A stretch of DNA of 64,000 nucleotides from Thermomonospora catenispora (GCF_006363815.1 NZ_RRYT01000024.1:1-64000); one strand, 5' to 3'; positions 1 to 8,050 are shown, counted from the stretch's first letter. Numbers and translations: made by a program. The notes: generated from the letters alone by a model not told the origin.

Positions 1-1646
1 GCGCGGGCCTGCTCCGCCGTCGCCGCGGAACGCGCCGCCACGGCCGCCCGGCGGCACTCGGCGAAGGTGTGGCGGGCCAGGGCGGCGCGGACCGGCGGCA
101 GGGCCGGCGCGCTCATGGACAGGGAGGTGGCGCCCAGGCCGACCAGCACGCACGCCAGCGCCGGGTCGGCGGCGGCCTCACCGCAGACGCCGCAGCCGCG
201 TCCGGCGTCGGCGGCGGCCTCGGCGGCCAGGGAGACCAGGTCGAGGACGGCGGGCTGCCAGGGGTCCTGCAGGTGGGACAGAGCGCCGACCTGCCGGTCG
301 GCGGCGCAGGCGTACTGGGTCAGGTCGTTGGTGCCGATGCTGAAGAACTCCACCTCGCGGGCCAGGTCGCCGGCGCGCAGGGCGGCGGCGGGCACCTCGA
401 TCATCACGCCGGGGTGATCGATGCCGGCCTCGGCGCAGGCGGCGGCGAACGCGCGCGCCTCGGTGACGTCGGTGACCATCGGGGCCATCACCTCCAGGCG
501 GGCGGTGAGGCCCTCGGCGGCCCGGGCCAGCGCGCGGAGCTGTCCGGCGAGCACCTCGGGATGGCGGCGCAGCATGCGCAGGCCGCGTTCGCCGAGGGCG
601 GGGTTGGGCTCGCCGGAGGGCGGGGGCAGGAACGCCAGCGGCTTGTCCGCGCCCGCGTCCAGCACCCGGACCACCACCCGGCCCCGCGGGAACGCCTCCA
701 GAACGGCCCGGTAGGCGGCCTGCTGCTCGGCGTCGGACGGCGGGTGCGAGCGGTCCAGGAACAGGAACTCCGTCCGGTACAGCCCGACCCCTTCGGCGCC
801 GGCCTCCAGCGCCGCGGCGAGATCGGCCGGGCCGCCGACGTTGGCCAGCAACGGCACCGGGCGGCCGTCCTTGGTCGCACCCGGCCCCCTGGTCTCGGCG
901 AGCGCGGCGGTCCGGGCGGCCGAGGCCCGGCGGGCCGCGTCGACCTCCGCCTCGGCCGGGTCGATCCGCACCGTCCCGGCGGTCCCGTCGACCAGCACCC
1001 GCGTCCCGTCGGCCAGGTCGGCGCAGCCGGGGCAGGCGACCACGGCGGGCACCCCCATGGCGCGGGCCAGGATCGCGGTGTGGCTGGTCGGCCCGCCCTC
1101 CTCGGTGACGAAGGCGACCACCTTCCGCGGGTCCAGCACCGCCGTGTCGGCGGGCGCCAGGTCCCGGGCGACCAGCACGAACGGCTCGTCGCGCTCCGGC
1201 ACGCCGGGCATCGGCACGCCCAGCAGCCGGGCCACCGCGCGGTCCCGGACGTCGTCGAGGTCGCCGACCCGGGCGGCCAGGTACTCCCCCGCGCCCGCCA
1301 GCATCTCGCGGTAGACGCCGAACGCCTCGTACACCGCGCGGGCCGCGGTCGCCCCCTCCGCGATCCGGGAGTCCACGCTCTCGGCCAGCATCGGGTCGCG
1401 GGCCATCATGGCCTGGGCGCCCAGCACGTCACGGGCCTCGGTGCGGCCGGCCTCGGCGGCGCGCGCACCGCGCTCCTCCAGGTCGGCGGCGACGGCCCGG
1501 AGCGCCGCGGCGGCGGCCTCCCGCTGGGCGCGCACCTCGTCGGGGGTGCCGCCGTGGGGCGTCGCGGGCGGTTCGGGCACCGCCCCCGCCACCCGCGCCA
1601 CCGGTCCCACGCCGGTCCCGGGGCTGACCCCGGTGCCGGTCAGCAC
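1..1646 (-). CDS. ptsI: PTS enzyme I, phosphoenolpyruvate-protein phosphotransferase (C-terminal end cut by window edge)
   Basis: Cytosolic enzyme that takes phosphate from phosphoenolpyruvate onto a histidine and passes it to HPr, the first step of the sugar phosphotransferase system. On the minus strand about 548 codons are visible from a GTG at 1646. The phospho-histidine motif GGPTSHTAILAR lies with its His at residue 189, the usual enzyme I position, and the PEP-binding barrel follows with LYRTEFLFLDR, VRVLDAGADKP, GERGLRM, EFFSIGTNDLTQY and GCGVCGEAAADP. The family is about 550-575 residues, so only a few C-terminal residues are missing beyond base 1. It starts 13 nt after the HPr stop and is the last gene of the GlcNAc operon. 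Many actinomycetes keep ptsI apart from sugar-specific genes. The start is the only reasonable one after HPr; function is certain. Confidence 0.95.
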   Translation of the reverse strand, partial: MLTGTGVSPGTGVGPVARVAGAVPEPPATPHGGTPDEVRAQREAAAAALRAVAADLEERGARAAEAGRTEARDVLGAQAMMARDPMLAESVDSRIAEGATAARAVYEAFGVYREMLAGAGEYLAARVGDLDDVRDRAVARLLGVPMPGVPERDEPFVLVARDLAPADTAVLDPRKVVAFVTEEGGPTSHTAILARAMGVPAVVACPGCADLADGTRVLVDGTAGTVRIDPAEAEVDAARRASAARTAALAETRGPGATKDGRPVPLLANVGGPADLAAALEAGAEGVGLYRTEFLFLDRSHPPSDAEQQAAYRAVLEAFPRGRVVVRVLDAGADKPLAFLPPPSGEPNPALGERGLRMLRRHPEVLAGQLRALARAAEGLTARLEVMAPMVTDVTEARAFAAACAEAGIDHPGVMIEVPAAALRAGDLAREVEFFSIGTNDLTQYACAADRQVGALSHLQDPWQPAVLDLVSLAAEAAADAGRGCGVCGEAAADPALACVLVGLGATSLSMSAPALPPVRAALARHTFAECRRAAVAARSAATAEQAR

Positions 1647-1659
1647 CCGCGACCGCCCG

Positions 1660-1932
1660 TCAGGCACTCTCGGCCTCGACGTTCACCGCCGCCTCCAGCT
1701 CGTCCAGCAGCCGCTCGGCGTCCCCCTCCCCCTCGACGGTGATGGTGATCTCCTCACCGTGCCTCACGTCCAGTCCGAGCACCGCCAGGATGCTCTTGGC
1801 GTTCACCGGGTCCTTGCCCGGCTTGGCGACGGTGACCTCCATCGGCGCCTTGGTGGCGGTCTGCACGAACAGCGCGGCGGGACGGGCGTGCAGCCCCACC
1901 TTGGACAGGACTCTCACATGACGCTGGGCCAC
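1660..1932 (-). CDS. ptsH: PTS phosphocarrier protein HPr
   Basis: Small cytosolic carrier that relays phosphate from enzyme I to the sugar-specific EIIA. The 90-residue protein has the active-site motif VGLHARPAALF with the phosphorylated His at residue 15, and the second conserved segment NAKSILAVLGL with Ser47 at the site that HPr kinase modifies in firmicutes. Length is standard. It lies between the HAD phosphatase and enzyme I, all on the minus strand, so the two general PTS proteins are transcribed with the GlcNAc-specific components. Whether it is the cell's only HPr cannot be told from this window. Confidence 0.96.
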   Translation of the reverse strand: MAQRHVRVLSKVGLHARPAALFVQTATKAPMEVTVAKPGKDPVNAKSILAVLGLDVRHGEEITITVEGEGDAERLLDELEAAVNVEAESA

Positions 1933-1978
1933 GATCTCTCCTCGTTGTCACCCGGAGCGGAGCCTCTGCGGCCCCCGC

Positions 1979-2635
1979 TCAGCCCCCGATGTGCAGAGGC
2001 CATCGAATCTCCAGCAGGTTCGGCACGACGCGATCGGCCTGGGCGAGCCGATGCGGGGGCACCGTGGTGCTCACCCCGATCACCGCCATACCCGCGGCCT
2101 TGGCCGCGGCGACCCCGGCGGGCGCGTCCTCGAACGCCACCGAGCGCGCCGGTTCGACGCCCAGCCGGGCGCAGGCGGTCGCATATCCCTCCGGATGCGG
2201 TTTGCCCCGTTCGACGTCGTCGGCGGTGATCACCACGTCCAGCAGGTCGGCCACCCCCAGCTCGGCCAGCAGTCCCTCGGCGTACGGGCGCAGCCCGGAG
2301 GTCACCAGCCCCAGCGGCACGTTCTCGGCGTGCAGCGTCCGCACCAGCTCGACCGCCCCCGGCACCGGCTCGGCCGGCGGCCAGTCCGGATGCTCCTCGA
2401 ACGCGACCACCTGCCGGAGCAGCTCCTCGACGGTGTGCTCGCCCGGGAACAGGTGCAGCACCTCGGCCAGCACCTCCCGACCGCGCCGCCCGGCGAACGA
2501 GCCGATCAGCTCCTCGTCGTGCGGGACCCCGTGCGTCTCGAACAGCTTGGCCCACAGCAGCCGGTTGCGCGGCTCGGTGTGGATCAGCGTGCCGTCCAGG
2601 TCGAAGACGACGGCCTGGGGTTGCATCACGGCCAT
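1979..2635 (-). CDS. HAD-superfamily phosphatase, beta-phosphoglucomutase-like
   Basis: A 218-residue haloacid dehalogenase-type phosphatase. Motif I VVFDLDGTL gives nucleophile Asp12 and acid Asp14; a four-helix cap follows; motif II is VTSG, and motifs III/IV are GKPHPEGY and EDAPAGVAAAK. These are the marks of the subfamily that includes phosphoglycolate, sugar-phosphate and sugar-alcohol phosphatases and beta-phosphoglucomutase. Its start overlaps the EIIA stop: ATG at 2635 gives a 10-nt overlap, and an in-frame ATG at 2626 would give a tight TGATG junction. Neither has a clear ribosome site, so translation is probably coupled to EIIA. Its place within a GlcNAc-PTS operon suggests an amino-sugar phosphate or related hexose phosphate as substrate, but this is inference. 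Confidence 0.87.
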   Translation of the reverse strand: MAVMQPQAVVFDLDGTLIHTEPRNRLLWAKLFETHGVPHDEELIGSFAGRRGREVLAEVLHLFPGEHTVEELLRQVVAFEEHPDWPPAEPVPGAVELVRTLHAENVPLGLVTSGLRPYAEGLLAELGVADLLDVVITADDVERGKPHPEGYATACARLGVEPARSVAFEDAPAGVAAAKAAGMAVIGVSTTVPPHRLAQADRVVPNLLEIRWPLHIGG

Positions 2636-3090
2636 GAGAACAGCTCGGCGCCCTTCTCCACCTCGCCGGACTCGCGCACGTCCACCAGCGCCTCGGCGGT
2701 GGCGTCCAACGCGACCACCGCGGTGACCGGGGACCGGCCGCCGGCCTCGATCCGGGCCGGGTTCCAGCGCACCAGCGGCCGCCCCGCGGTCACCTCCTCG
2801 CCCTCGGCGGCCAGCAGCTCGAAGCCCTCGCCCTTGAGGTGGACGGTGTCCACGCCCAGGTGCACCAGCACCCCGTGGCCCCGCTCGTCGACCACCACGT
2901 AGGCGTGCGGATGCAGCTTGACGAGCGTGCCGTTGACCGGGGCGATCGCCTCGCCGGGGGCGCGCACCGGATCGACCGCGGTGCCGGGGCCCACCATGGC
3001 CTGGGCGAACACCGGATCGGGCACCCCGGCCAGCCCGACCACCCGCCCGCTGACGGGCGAGAGGACTCGCGTCACCGGCCCTCCGCTCAC
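2626..3090 (-). CDS. crr: PTS EIIA component, glucose/N-acetylglucosamine family
   Basis: Cytosolic phosphocarrier that takes phosphate from HPr and gives it to EIIB. The 154 residues cover a single EIIA-Glc domain: PVSGRVVGL near the N terminus, HPHAYVVVDERGHGVLVHLG with the catalytic pair His62 and His77, then DTVHLKGEGFELL. The GTG start at 3090 overlaps the EIIB stop in a GTGA junction, and its own stop overlaps the HAD gene. A stand-alone EIIA of this kind is the actinomycete form (Crr) used with GlcNAc. It may also have a signalling role, as Crr does in other bacteria; nothing in the sequence tests that. Confidence 0.93.
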   Translation of the reverse strand: MSGGPVTRVLSPVSGRVVGLAGVPDPVFAQAMVGPGTAVDPVRAPGEAIAPVNGTLVKLHPHAYVVVDERGHGVLVHLGVDTVHLKGEGFELLAAEGEEVTAGRPLVRWNPARIEAGGRSPVTAVVALDATAEALVDVRESGEVEKGAELFSWP

Positions 3091-3317
3091 AGCAGGTCCT
3101 CGATGTCGGTGGCGAGGGTGTCCGCCTCCGGTCCGACCACCACCTGGACCACCGTTCCGCTGCGCATCACGCCGAACGCGCCGGCCGCCTTCAGCGCGGC
3201 CTCGTCCACCCGGGACGGGTCGGAGACCTGGGTGCGCAGCCGGGTGGCGCAGGGCTCGATCTCCACGATGTTCCCCGCTCCGCCCAGCGCGGCGACGATG
3301 GCCTCGGCCTTGTCCAT
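3087..3317 (-). CDS. nagF: PTS EIIB component for N-acetylglucosamine/glucose
   Basis: A 76-residue stand-alone EIIB domain that receives phosphate on a cysteine and passes it to the sugar being transported by EIIC. The phospho-Cys is residue 23 in IEPCATRLRTQV, followed by the typical AAGAFGVMRSG and VVQVVVGPEAD segments. The ATG at 3317 is 14 nt from the stop of the upstream SIS gene; a longer reading upstream in the same frame has no family similarity and is rejected. The end overlaps EIIA by 4 nt. Its partner EIIC lies 3.3 kb away across the divergent promoter, so the permease is split over two transcripts. Confidence 0.93.
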   Translation of the reverse strand: MDKAEAIVAALGGAGNIVEIEPCATRLRTQVSDPSRVDEAALKAAGAFGVMRSGTVVQVVVGPEADTLATDIEDLL

Positions 3318-3331
3318 TGCTGCTCCTCGCG

Positions 3332-4375
3332 TCAGTCGGTCTGCGTGACCTTGTTGAGTCCTCGCGGCAGGTCGGGATTCAGCCCCAGCGCACGGGCCAG
3401 CGCCTCCACCAGCACCTGTCCCGGGACGATCAGCCCGAGCGGCGCCGCCCACTCCGGCAGCCGGGGGCCCGGCAGCGTGTGCGCGCAGACCTCCGCCAGG
3501 TCCGCTCCGCCGCCGATGCCGTAGGCGCGGGCGCCGGCTCCGGTGACCCGCCGGGCCAGCGCCACCGTCCCCGGCAGCGTGGGGCCCTCCTCGGCGGCGA
3601 CCAGGATCGCCGGGGTGCGCGGGTCGACGACGGCGATCGGTCCGTGCAGCAGGTCGGCGTACGACAGGCCCATGGCGTGCAGGTAGCACGCCTCCTTGAG
3701 CTTGAGCGCCAGCTCCAGGGCGGTGCCGAAGGCGATGCCGCGCCCGGAGACCACCGTTCCGGACACCGGGGCGAGCTCGGCGACCATCGCCGCCAGGGCG
3801 GGCGAGGCGGAGGTCTGCTCGATCAGCCGGTCCGCCTCGTCGGGGACGCGCCGCAGGTCGTCGGGATCGACGTCGGCGCCCAGCCCGAGAGCGAGCACCG
3901 CCAGCGCCGCCAGCTGGGTGCTGTAGGTCTTGGTGGCGGGGACCGCCTCCTCGTCGCCGGCCTCGGTGATCAGCGCCAGGTCGGCGGCGTCGGCCAGCGG
4001 GGAGGCGGCCCCGTTGGTGATCGCGACGGTCCGGGCGCCGCAGTCGGCGGCCCAGCCCAACGTCTCCACGATCTCCTCGGTCTTGCCGGACTGGCTGATC
4101 GCCACCGCCAGCACGCCGGTCAGGTCGATCCGCCGGCGGTAGGCGGTCGCGATCGACGGGGCCGCCGGAGTGGCCAGCCGTCCGGCGTGCGCCTCGATCA
4201 GGTAGCGGCCGTAGGTCGCGGCGTTGTCGGAGGAGCCCCGGGCGATGAACAGCACCTGCCGGGTCCGCTCGGCCAGGCGGGCGATCTCGGGGACGGCGGG
4301 CAGCAGGGCGTCGAGGGTGCGCCGCAGCGCGGCGGGCTGCTCGGCGATCTCGGCGCGCATCCGGGTGATCGTCAC
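3332..4375 (-). CDS. SIS-domain sugar-phosphate isomerase/deaminase, probable glucosamine-6-phosphate deaminase (NagB-II type)
   Basis: A 347-residue protein with two SIS (sugar isomerase) domains like the isomerase half of GlmS, without a glutaminase domain. FIARGSSDNAATYGRYLIE and AISQSGKTEEIVETL mark the first domain; GRGIAFGTALELALKLKE, HAMGLSYADLLHGP and a C-terminal LNPDLPRGLNKVTQT mark the second. Proteins of this form next to nagA act as type II glucosamine-6-phosphate deaminases, giving fructose-6-phosphate and ammonia. The GTG start at 4375 overlaps the nagA stop in a GTGA junction; the open frame runs far upstream but that stretch is the shadow of nagA. Placement between nagA and EIIB fits the step after deacetylation. 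A related amino-sugar isomerase activity is the main alternative. Confidence 0.85.
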   Translation of the reverse strand: MTITRMRAEIAEQPAALRRTLDALLPAVPEIARLAERTRQVLFIARGSSDNAATYGRYLIEAHAGRLATPAAPSIATAYRRRIDLTGVLAVAISQSGKTEEIVETLGWAADCGARTVAITNGAASPLADAADLALITEAGDEEAVPATKTYSTQLAALAVLALGLGADVDPDDLRRVPDEADRLIEQTSASPALAAMVAELAPVSGTVVSGRGIAFGTALELALKLKEACYLHAMGLSYADLLHGPIAVVDPRTPAILVAAEEGPTLPGTVALARRVTGAGARAYGIGGGADLAEVCAHTLPGPRLPEWAAPLGLIVPGQVLVEALARALGLNPDLPRGLNKVTQTD

Positions 4376-5547
4376 CGTGCGCCCCCTCCGTCCGGCCGGC
4401 TCCACACCACGTCCCCGGCGACCCAGGTGCGGTGCGCCCGCAGCGCCCCGGCGGCGTCGGGGACCAGCCAGGTCAGGTCGGCGGCCGCGCCGGGCTCGAT
4501 CCGGCCGAGGTCGGGGCGGCCGATCAGGTCGGCCGGGACGCGGGAGGCGGCGTCGATCGCGGTCCGCGGGTCGACGCCGAGGGCGATGGCGTTGCCGACG
4601 GCGGCGTCCAGCCGCAGCGCCGAGCCGGCGAGGGTGCCGTCGGCGCGCAGCGGGGGCCCGTCGGCGGGCAGCTCGATCGGCTCGCCGCCCAGCTCGTACC
4701 GGCCGGGCGGCATCCCCGCCGCGGCGGCGGCGTCGGTCACCAGCACCAGCCGGCCCGCCGCGGCGTTGAACGCCAGCCGGGCGGCCGGGGCCGACACATG
4801 GTGCAGGTCCAGGATCAGGCCCGGGTGCAGCCGCGGGTCGGCGAGCGCCTGCGCGGCCACCCCCGGCTCGCGGTGGTGAACACCGGACTGGGCGTTGAAC
4901 AGGTGGGTGACCTTGCGCGCTCCGGCGTCGGCGGCCCGGGCCGTCTGCTCGGCGGTGGCGTCGCTGTGCCCGATGCTGACCAGCACGCCGTGCTCGACGA
5001 GGGTCCGCACGGCGTCCAGGCCGCCGGGCCGCTCGGGGGCCAGCGTCACCAGCCGGACCATGCCGGTGTCCAGCAGGGTCGCCAGCGCCTCGGGGGTGGG
5101 ATCGGTGAGCCAGGCGGCGTTGTGCGCGCCGCGCCGCCGCTCCGACAGGAAGGGCCCCTCCAGATGGATCCCCAGCACGCGGGCGCCGGCGGGCAGCCGG
5201 GGCAGCAGCCCCTTGACGCGCCGCAGCGCCGCCTCCTGGGCGCGGATCGGGGCGGTGATGAACGTGGGCAGGAACGCCGTCACCCCGGTCTCCGGCAGCC
5301 GGCTCACCACGGTGCGCCATCCGGCCTCGTCGGCGTCCGCCAGATCGTGCCCGAAGAACCCGTTCACCTGCAGGTCCACCAGGCCCGGGGCGAGCATCCC
5401 GGTCTCCAGCCGCAGATCGGGCGAGGCGGGCGGGTCGCCGGCGCCCACCTCGGCGATCACACCGTCCGCGATCCGCAGCCAGCCGGGGCCGAGCCCCGGG
5501 CGGCCGGCGGCCGCGAGGGCGCGCGCGGCGACGAGGTAGGAGGTCAT
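4372..5547 (-). CDS. nagA: N-acetylglucosamine-6-phosphate deacetylase
   Basis: Amidohydrolase that removes acetate from GlcNAc-6-phosphate made by the PTS. The 391 residues show the order expected: PGLVDLQVNGFFGHDL near the N terminus, GIHLEGPFLS with the metal-binding Glu, SIGHSDATAEQT, THLFNAQSGVHHREPG with metal and substrate residues, LVTDAAAAAGMPPG with the catalytic Asp, and a late NAIALGVDPRTAIDAAS segment. ATG at 5547 is chosen because it starts at the family N terminus; an in-frame extension to 5691 would cross the operator and is rejected. It is the first gene of the seven-gene leftward operon, whose operator lies 50-75 bp upstream of the start. Confidence 0.94.
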   Translation of the reverse strand: MTSYLVAARALAAAGRPGLGPGWLRIADGVIAEVGAGDPPASPDLRLETGMLAPGLVDLQVNGFFGHDLADADEAGWRTVVSRLPETGVTAFLPTFITAPIRAQEAALRRVKGLLPRLPAGARVLGIHLEGPFLSERRRGAHNAAWLTDPTPEALATLLDTGMVRLVTLAPERPGGLDAVRTLVEHGVLVSIGHSDATAEQTARAADAGARKVTHLFNAQSGVHHREPGVAAQALADPRLHPGLILDLHHVSAPAARLAFNAAAGRLVLVTDAAAAAGMPPGRYELGGEPIELPADGPPLRADGTLAGSALRLDAAVGNAIALGVDPRTAIDAASRVPADLIGRPDLGRIEPGAAADLTWLVPDAAGALRAHRTWVAGDVVWSRPDGGGAR

Positions 5548-5596
5548 CTTCTGGGCACTCTCCGCTGCCGATCGGACGTTGTCAATGGCCGCCACC

Positions 5597-5625
5597 ACTG
5601 GTCTAGTCCGGCCTAGACCAGTACG
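5597..5625. promoter_or_regulatory. DasR-type operator, copy 1 (upstream of nagA)
   Basis: Perfect inverted repeat: ACTGGTCTAG (5597-5606), spacer TCCGGC, CTAGACCAGT (5613-5622). The 27 bases from 5599 to 5625 are repeated exactly at 5748-5774. The known dre site bound by the GntR repressor DasR is a palindrome around TGGTCTAGACCA; each half here keeps TGGTCTAG, so the element can be read as two overlapping imperfect dre sites facing each other. It lies 50 bp before nagA, fitting repression of the leftward operon. Confidence 0.8.
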
Positions 5626-5726
5626 GACCATAGCGCGCACTTCGTACGGTTGCCTAGGGGGTGTCCGGACTTTCCCGCGCTCCGCCCGCACGGTCGACCG
5701 TGATCAGGCCGTTATGCGGTGGTCTG

Positions 5727-5756
5727 TTGACACATCTTCCCAGGCTGTGGTCTAGT
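5727..5756 (+). promoter_or_regulatory. Candidate promoter of the GntR/DasR-like gene
   Basis: TTGACA at 5727-5732 and TCTAGT at 5751-5756, 18 bp apart, about 80 bp before the GTG start. The -10 hexamer falls inside operator copy 2, so a bound repressor would block it: this predicts autoregulation. A further half-site-like GGTGGTCTG lies just before the -35 (5718-5726). Confidence 0.55.
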
Positions 5757-5774
5757 CCGGCCTAGACCAGTACG
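5747..5774. promoter_or_regulatory. DasR-type operator, copy 2 (upstream of the GntR gene)
   Basis: TGGTCTAG (5748-5755), spacer TCCGGC, CTAGACCA (5762-5769), an exact copy of the 27-bp core of copy 1 in the same orientation, start to start 149 bp away. It overlaps the predicted -10 of the regulator promoter. No other pair like this was noticed elsewhere in the window. Confidence 0.8.
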
Positions 5775-5834
5775 AACCGGACCGGAGGCGGCGGGAGGCC
5801 GGACGGCCCCGCGGTCCCGCACCCGAGGACGCCA

Positions 5835-6578
5835 GTGACGAGCATCGACCCGACCAGCCCAGTACCGAAGTACTTCCAGCTCCGCACGATCCTGCTGGAC
5901 ATGATCGAGCGCTCGGAGCTGCCCGTGGACTCGCCGATCCCCTCCGAGCGCGAGCTGTGCGCCCGCTACGGCCTGTCCCGGATGACGGTGCGCCAGGGAG
6001 TGGAGCAGCTGGTCGCCGAGGGCCGGTTGTACCGGGTGCCGGGCAAGGGCACCTTCGTGGCCCGGCCCAAGCTGGAGGTGCCGCTGCGGCTGGTCTCCTT
6101 CTCCGAGGACATGCTCTCGCGCGGGCTGCGGCCCGGCGCGATCGACCTGTCCCGGCGGACCGTCCCGGCCGACGGCCGGCTGGCCCGGCTGTTCGACGTG
6201 GAGGAGGGCACCCCGATCCACGTGATCGAGCGGCTGCGCACCGCCGACGGCGAACCGATGGCCATCGAACGCTCGCACATCCTGGCCTCACTGGCCCCCG
6301 ACCTGCTGGACCGCAGACTGGCCGACCGCTCGCTGTACGGCGTGCTGGAGGCGGTCTACGGAATCGTCTTCGACGCCGGCGACCAGACCATCGACGCCGG
6401 CGTGGCCGACGCCACCGAGGCGAAACGGCTCAAGATCCCCAAGGGCAGCCCCGTGCTGCTCCTGCAGCGCCGTTCCTACATGAACGGCGTCTGCGCGGAA
6501 CTGGGCGTGTCGACCTACCGGGCCGATCGCTACCAGATCCACACGGCCCTTGGAAATCCACCACCCCGCCGGGCCTAG
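5835..6578 (+). CDS. dasR: GntR/HutC-family repressor, DasR-like
   Basis: Transcription regulator of 247 residues. A winged helix-turn-helix covers about 12-78 (PIPSERELCARYGLSRMTVR then VPGKGTFVARPK) and a UTRA effector domain about 95-235 (LVSFSEDMLSRGLRPG, VIERLRTADGEPMAIERSHI, QTIDAGVADATEAKRL, LLLQRRSYMNG). This is the layout of DasR/NagR, repressors released by glucosamine-6-phosphate or GlcNAc-6-phosphate. The GTG at 5835 is the first start after the operator region. It sits between two copies of a DasR-like operator and the GlcNAc genes on both sides, which strongly supports the role. In streptomycetes DasR also controls chitinases and development; that wider regulon cannot be seen here. 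Confidence 0.92.
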   Translation: MTSIDPTSPVPKYFQLRTILLDMIERSELPVDSPIPSERELCARYGLSRMTVRQGVEQLVAEGRLYRVPGKGTFVARPKLEVPLRLVSFSEDMLSRGLRPGAIDLSRRTVPADGRLARLFDVEEGTPIHVIERLRTADGEPMAIERSHILASLAPDLLDRRLADRSLYGVLEAVYGIVFDAGDQTIDAGVADATEAKRLKIPKGSPVLLLQRRSYMNGVCAELGVSTYRADRYQIHTALGNPPPRRA

Positions 6579-6608
6579 CCCATCGGCATCAGCAGGAGGC
6601 ACCCTCTG

Positions 6609-8027
6609 ATGAGCACTTCCGCAACCGCCGGCGGCACCGCCGCCCCCAAACGAGGATCCCGGGCCCTCGCGGTCCTCCAGCGCATCGGCCGCAGCCTGAT
6701 GCTGCCGATCGCCGTCCTACCCGCCGCCGGTCTGCTGCTGCGTCTCGGACAGCCGGACGTGCTCGGCGAGAACACCGACGCCTGGATCAGCTTCTCCGGC
6801 GCCGACCGGGTCGCCGAGGTGTTCGCCGCCGCCGGAGGGGCGTTGTTCGACTGGCTGCCGCTGCTGTTCGCGGTCGGCGTGGCGGTCGGCTTCGCCCGCA
6901 AATCCGACGGTTCGACCGCCCTGGCGGCCGTGGTGGGCTACCTGGTCTTCCACTACGTCAGCATGAACATGTTCTTCCACTCCGAGGAGCTGCGGCCCCG
7001 GGTGGTCAAGGCATTGTTCGACCCGGAGAACCCCGGGCGGCCCAACGAAGTGCTGGACCTTGCGGCCGGCAACCCCACCCAGGTGCTCGGCGGCATCGTC
7101 ATCGGCATCACCGCCGCCCTGCTCTACCAGCGCTACTACCGGATCAAGCTGCCGACCTGGCTGGCGTTCTTCGGCGGCCGCCGGTTCGTGCCGATCATCA
7201 CCGCGTTCGCCGCGACCGTGCTGGGCCTGCTGTTCGGCTGGATCTGGCCGGTGCTGGGCAGCTGGCTCACCGACTTCGGCGAGTGGGTGGAGCGCAACAG
7301 CACCCTGGGCGCCGGCGTCTACGGCGTGGTCAACCGGCTGCTGCTGCCGCTGGGCCTGCACCACATCCCCAACAACGTGGTCTGGTTCCAGATCCCCGAG
7401 TGCACCGTCGGCGGCAAGACCTACACCGGCGACCTCAACTGCTACCTCAACGGCGCGGACGGCGCCGGCTGGTCGATGGCCGGGTACTTCCCGGTGCTGA
7501 TGTTCGCCCTCCCGGCCGCCGCGCTGGCGATCTGGCGCGCCGCTCCCCCGCACCGCCGCAAGGCCGTGGGCGGCATCATGTTCTCCGCCGGGCTGACCGC
7601 GTTCGTCACCGGGATCACCGAGCCGATCGAGTTCGCGTTCATCTTCGTCGCCCCGCTCCTGTTCGGCGTGCACGCCCTGCTGACCGGCGTGTCCATGGCG
7701 CTCGCCGACGCGTTCAACATGAAGCTGGGCTTCAGCTTCTCGGCCGGGGCGATCGACATGGCGCTGAACGCCAGCAAGGACAACACCAAGAACCTGGTCG
7801 GGCTGATCGTCCTCGGCCTGATCTACGCCGTCGTCTACTACCTGCTGTTCAGCGTCCTGATCCGGGCGCTGAACATCCCCACCCCCGGCCGCGAGCCCGA
7901 GGGCGTGGAGTCCGTCGCCGCCGACCCCTCGGCCGCCCCCGAGGTCGCCGCGGCCCCCGAGGGGAACGCCTCCACGGGCGCGTCGCCGAAGGGCGCATCG
8001 CCTGAGGGCGCGTCCTCCGGCGGCTGA
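6609..8027 (+). CDS. nagE2: PTS EIIC permease for N-acetylglucosamine (glucose family)
   Basis: Integral membrane permease of 472 residues that carries the sugar across the membrane while EIIB phosphorylates it. Starts with GRSLMLPIAVLPAAGLLLRLG, has about ten hydrophobic segments, VAVGFARKSDGSTALAAVVGY, GLHHIPNNVVWFQIPEC, and the EIIC-Glc signature VTGITEPIEFAF followed by GVHALLTG. Family length without EIIA or EIIB is about 400; the last 50 residues here are a soluble Ala/Pro/Ser-rich tail with repeats such as GASPKGASPEGASSGG. An AGGAGG at 6594-6599 lies 9 nt before the ATG. It follows the repressor by 30 nt, so the two are probably one transcript. GlcNAc rather than glucose is inferred from the flanking nagA and regulator. 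Confidence 0.92.
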   Translation: MSTSATAGGTAAPKRGSRALAVLQRIGRSLMLPIAVLPAAGLLLRLGQPDVLGENTDAWISFSGADRVAEVFAAAGGALFDWLPLLFAVGVAVGFARKSDGSTALAAVVGYLVFHYVSMNMFFHSEELRPRVVKALFDPENPGRPNEVLDLAAGNPTQVLGGIVIGITAALLYQRYYRIKLPTWLAFFGGRRFVPIITAFAATVLGLLFGWIWPVLGSWLTDFGEWVERNSTLGAGVYGVVNRLLLPLGLHHIPNNVVWFQIPECTVGGKTYTGDLNCYLNGADGAGWSMAGYFPVLMFALPAAALAIWRAAPPHRRKAVGGIMFSAGLTAFVTGITEPIEFAFIFVAPLLFGVHALLTGVSMALADAFNMKLGFSFSAGAIDMALNASKDNTKNLVGLIVLGLIYAVVYYLLFSVLIRALNIPTPGREPEGVESVAADPSAAPEVAAAPEGNASTGASPKGASPEGASSGG

Positions 8028-8050
8028 TCGGCGGGACCGGAACCCTCGAG

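Noticed and set aside
69-1742. Long plus-strand open frame opposite ptsI
   Set aside because: Gly/Arg/His-rich translation without motifs; it is the GC-bias shadow of the minus-strand enzyme I gene. The same applies to long plus-strand frames opposite secA, fbiC and the large glycosyltransferase.
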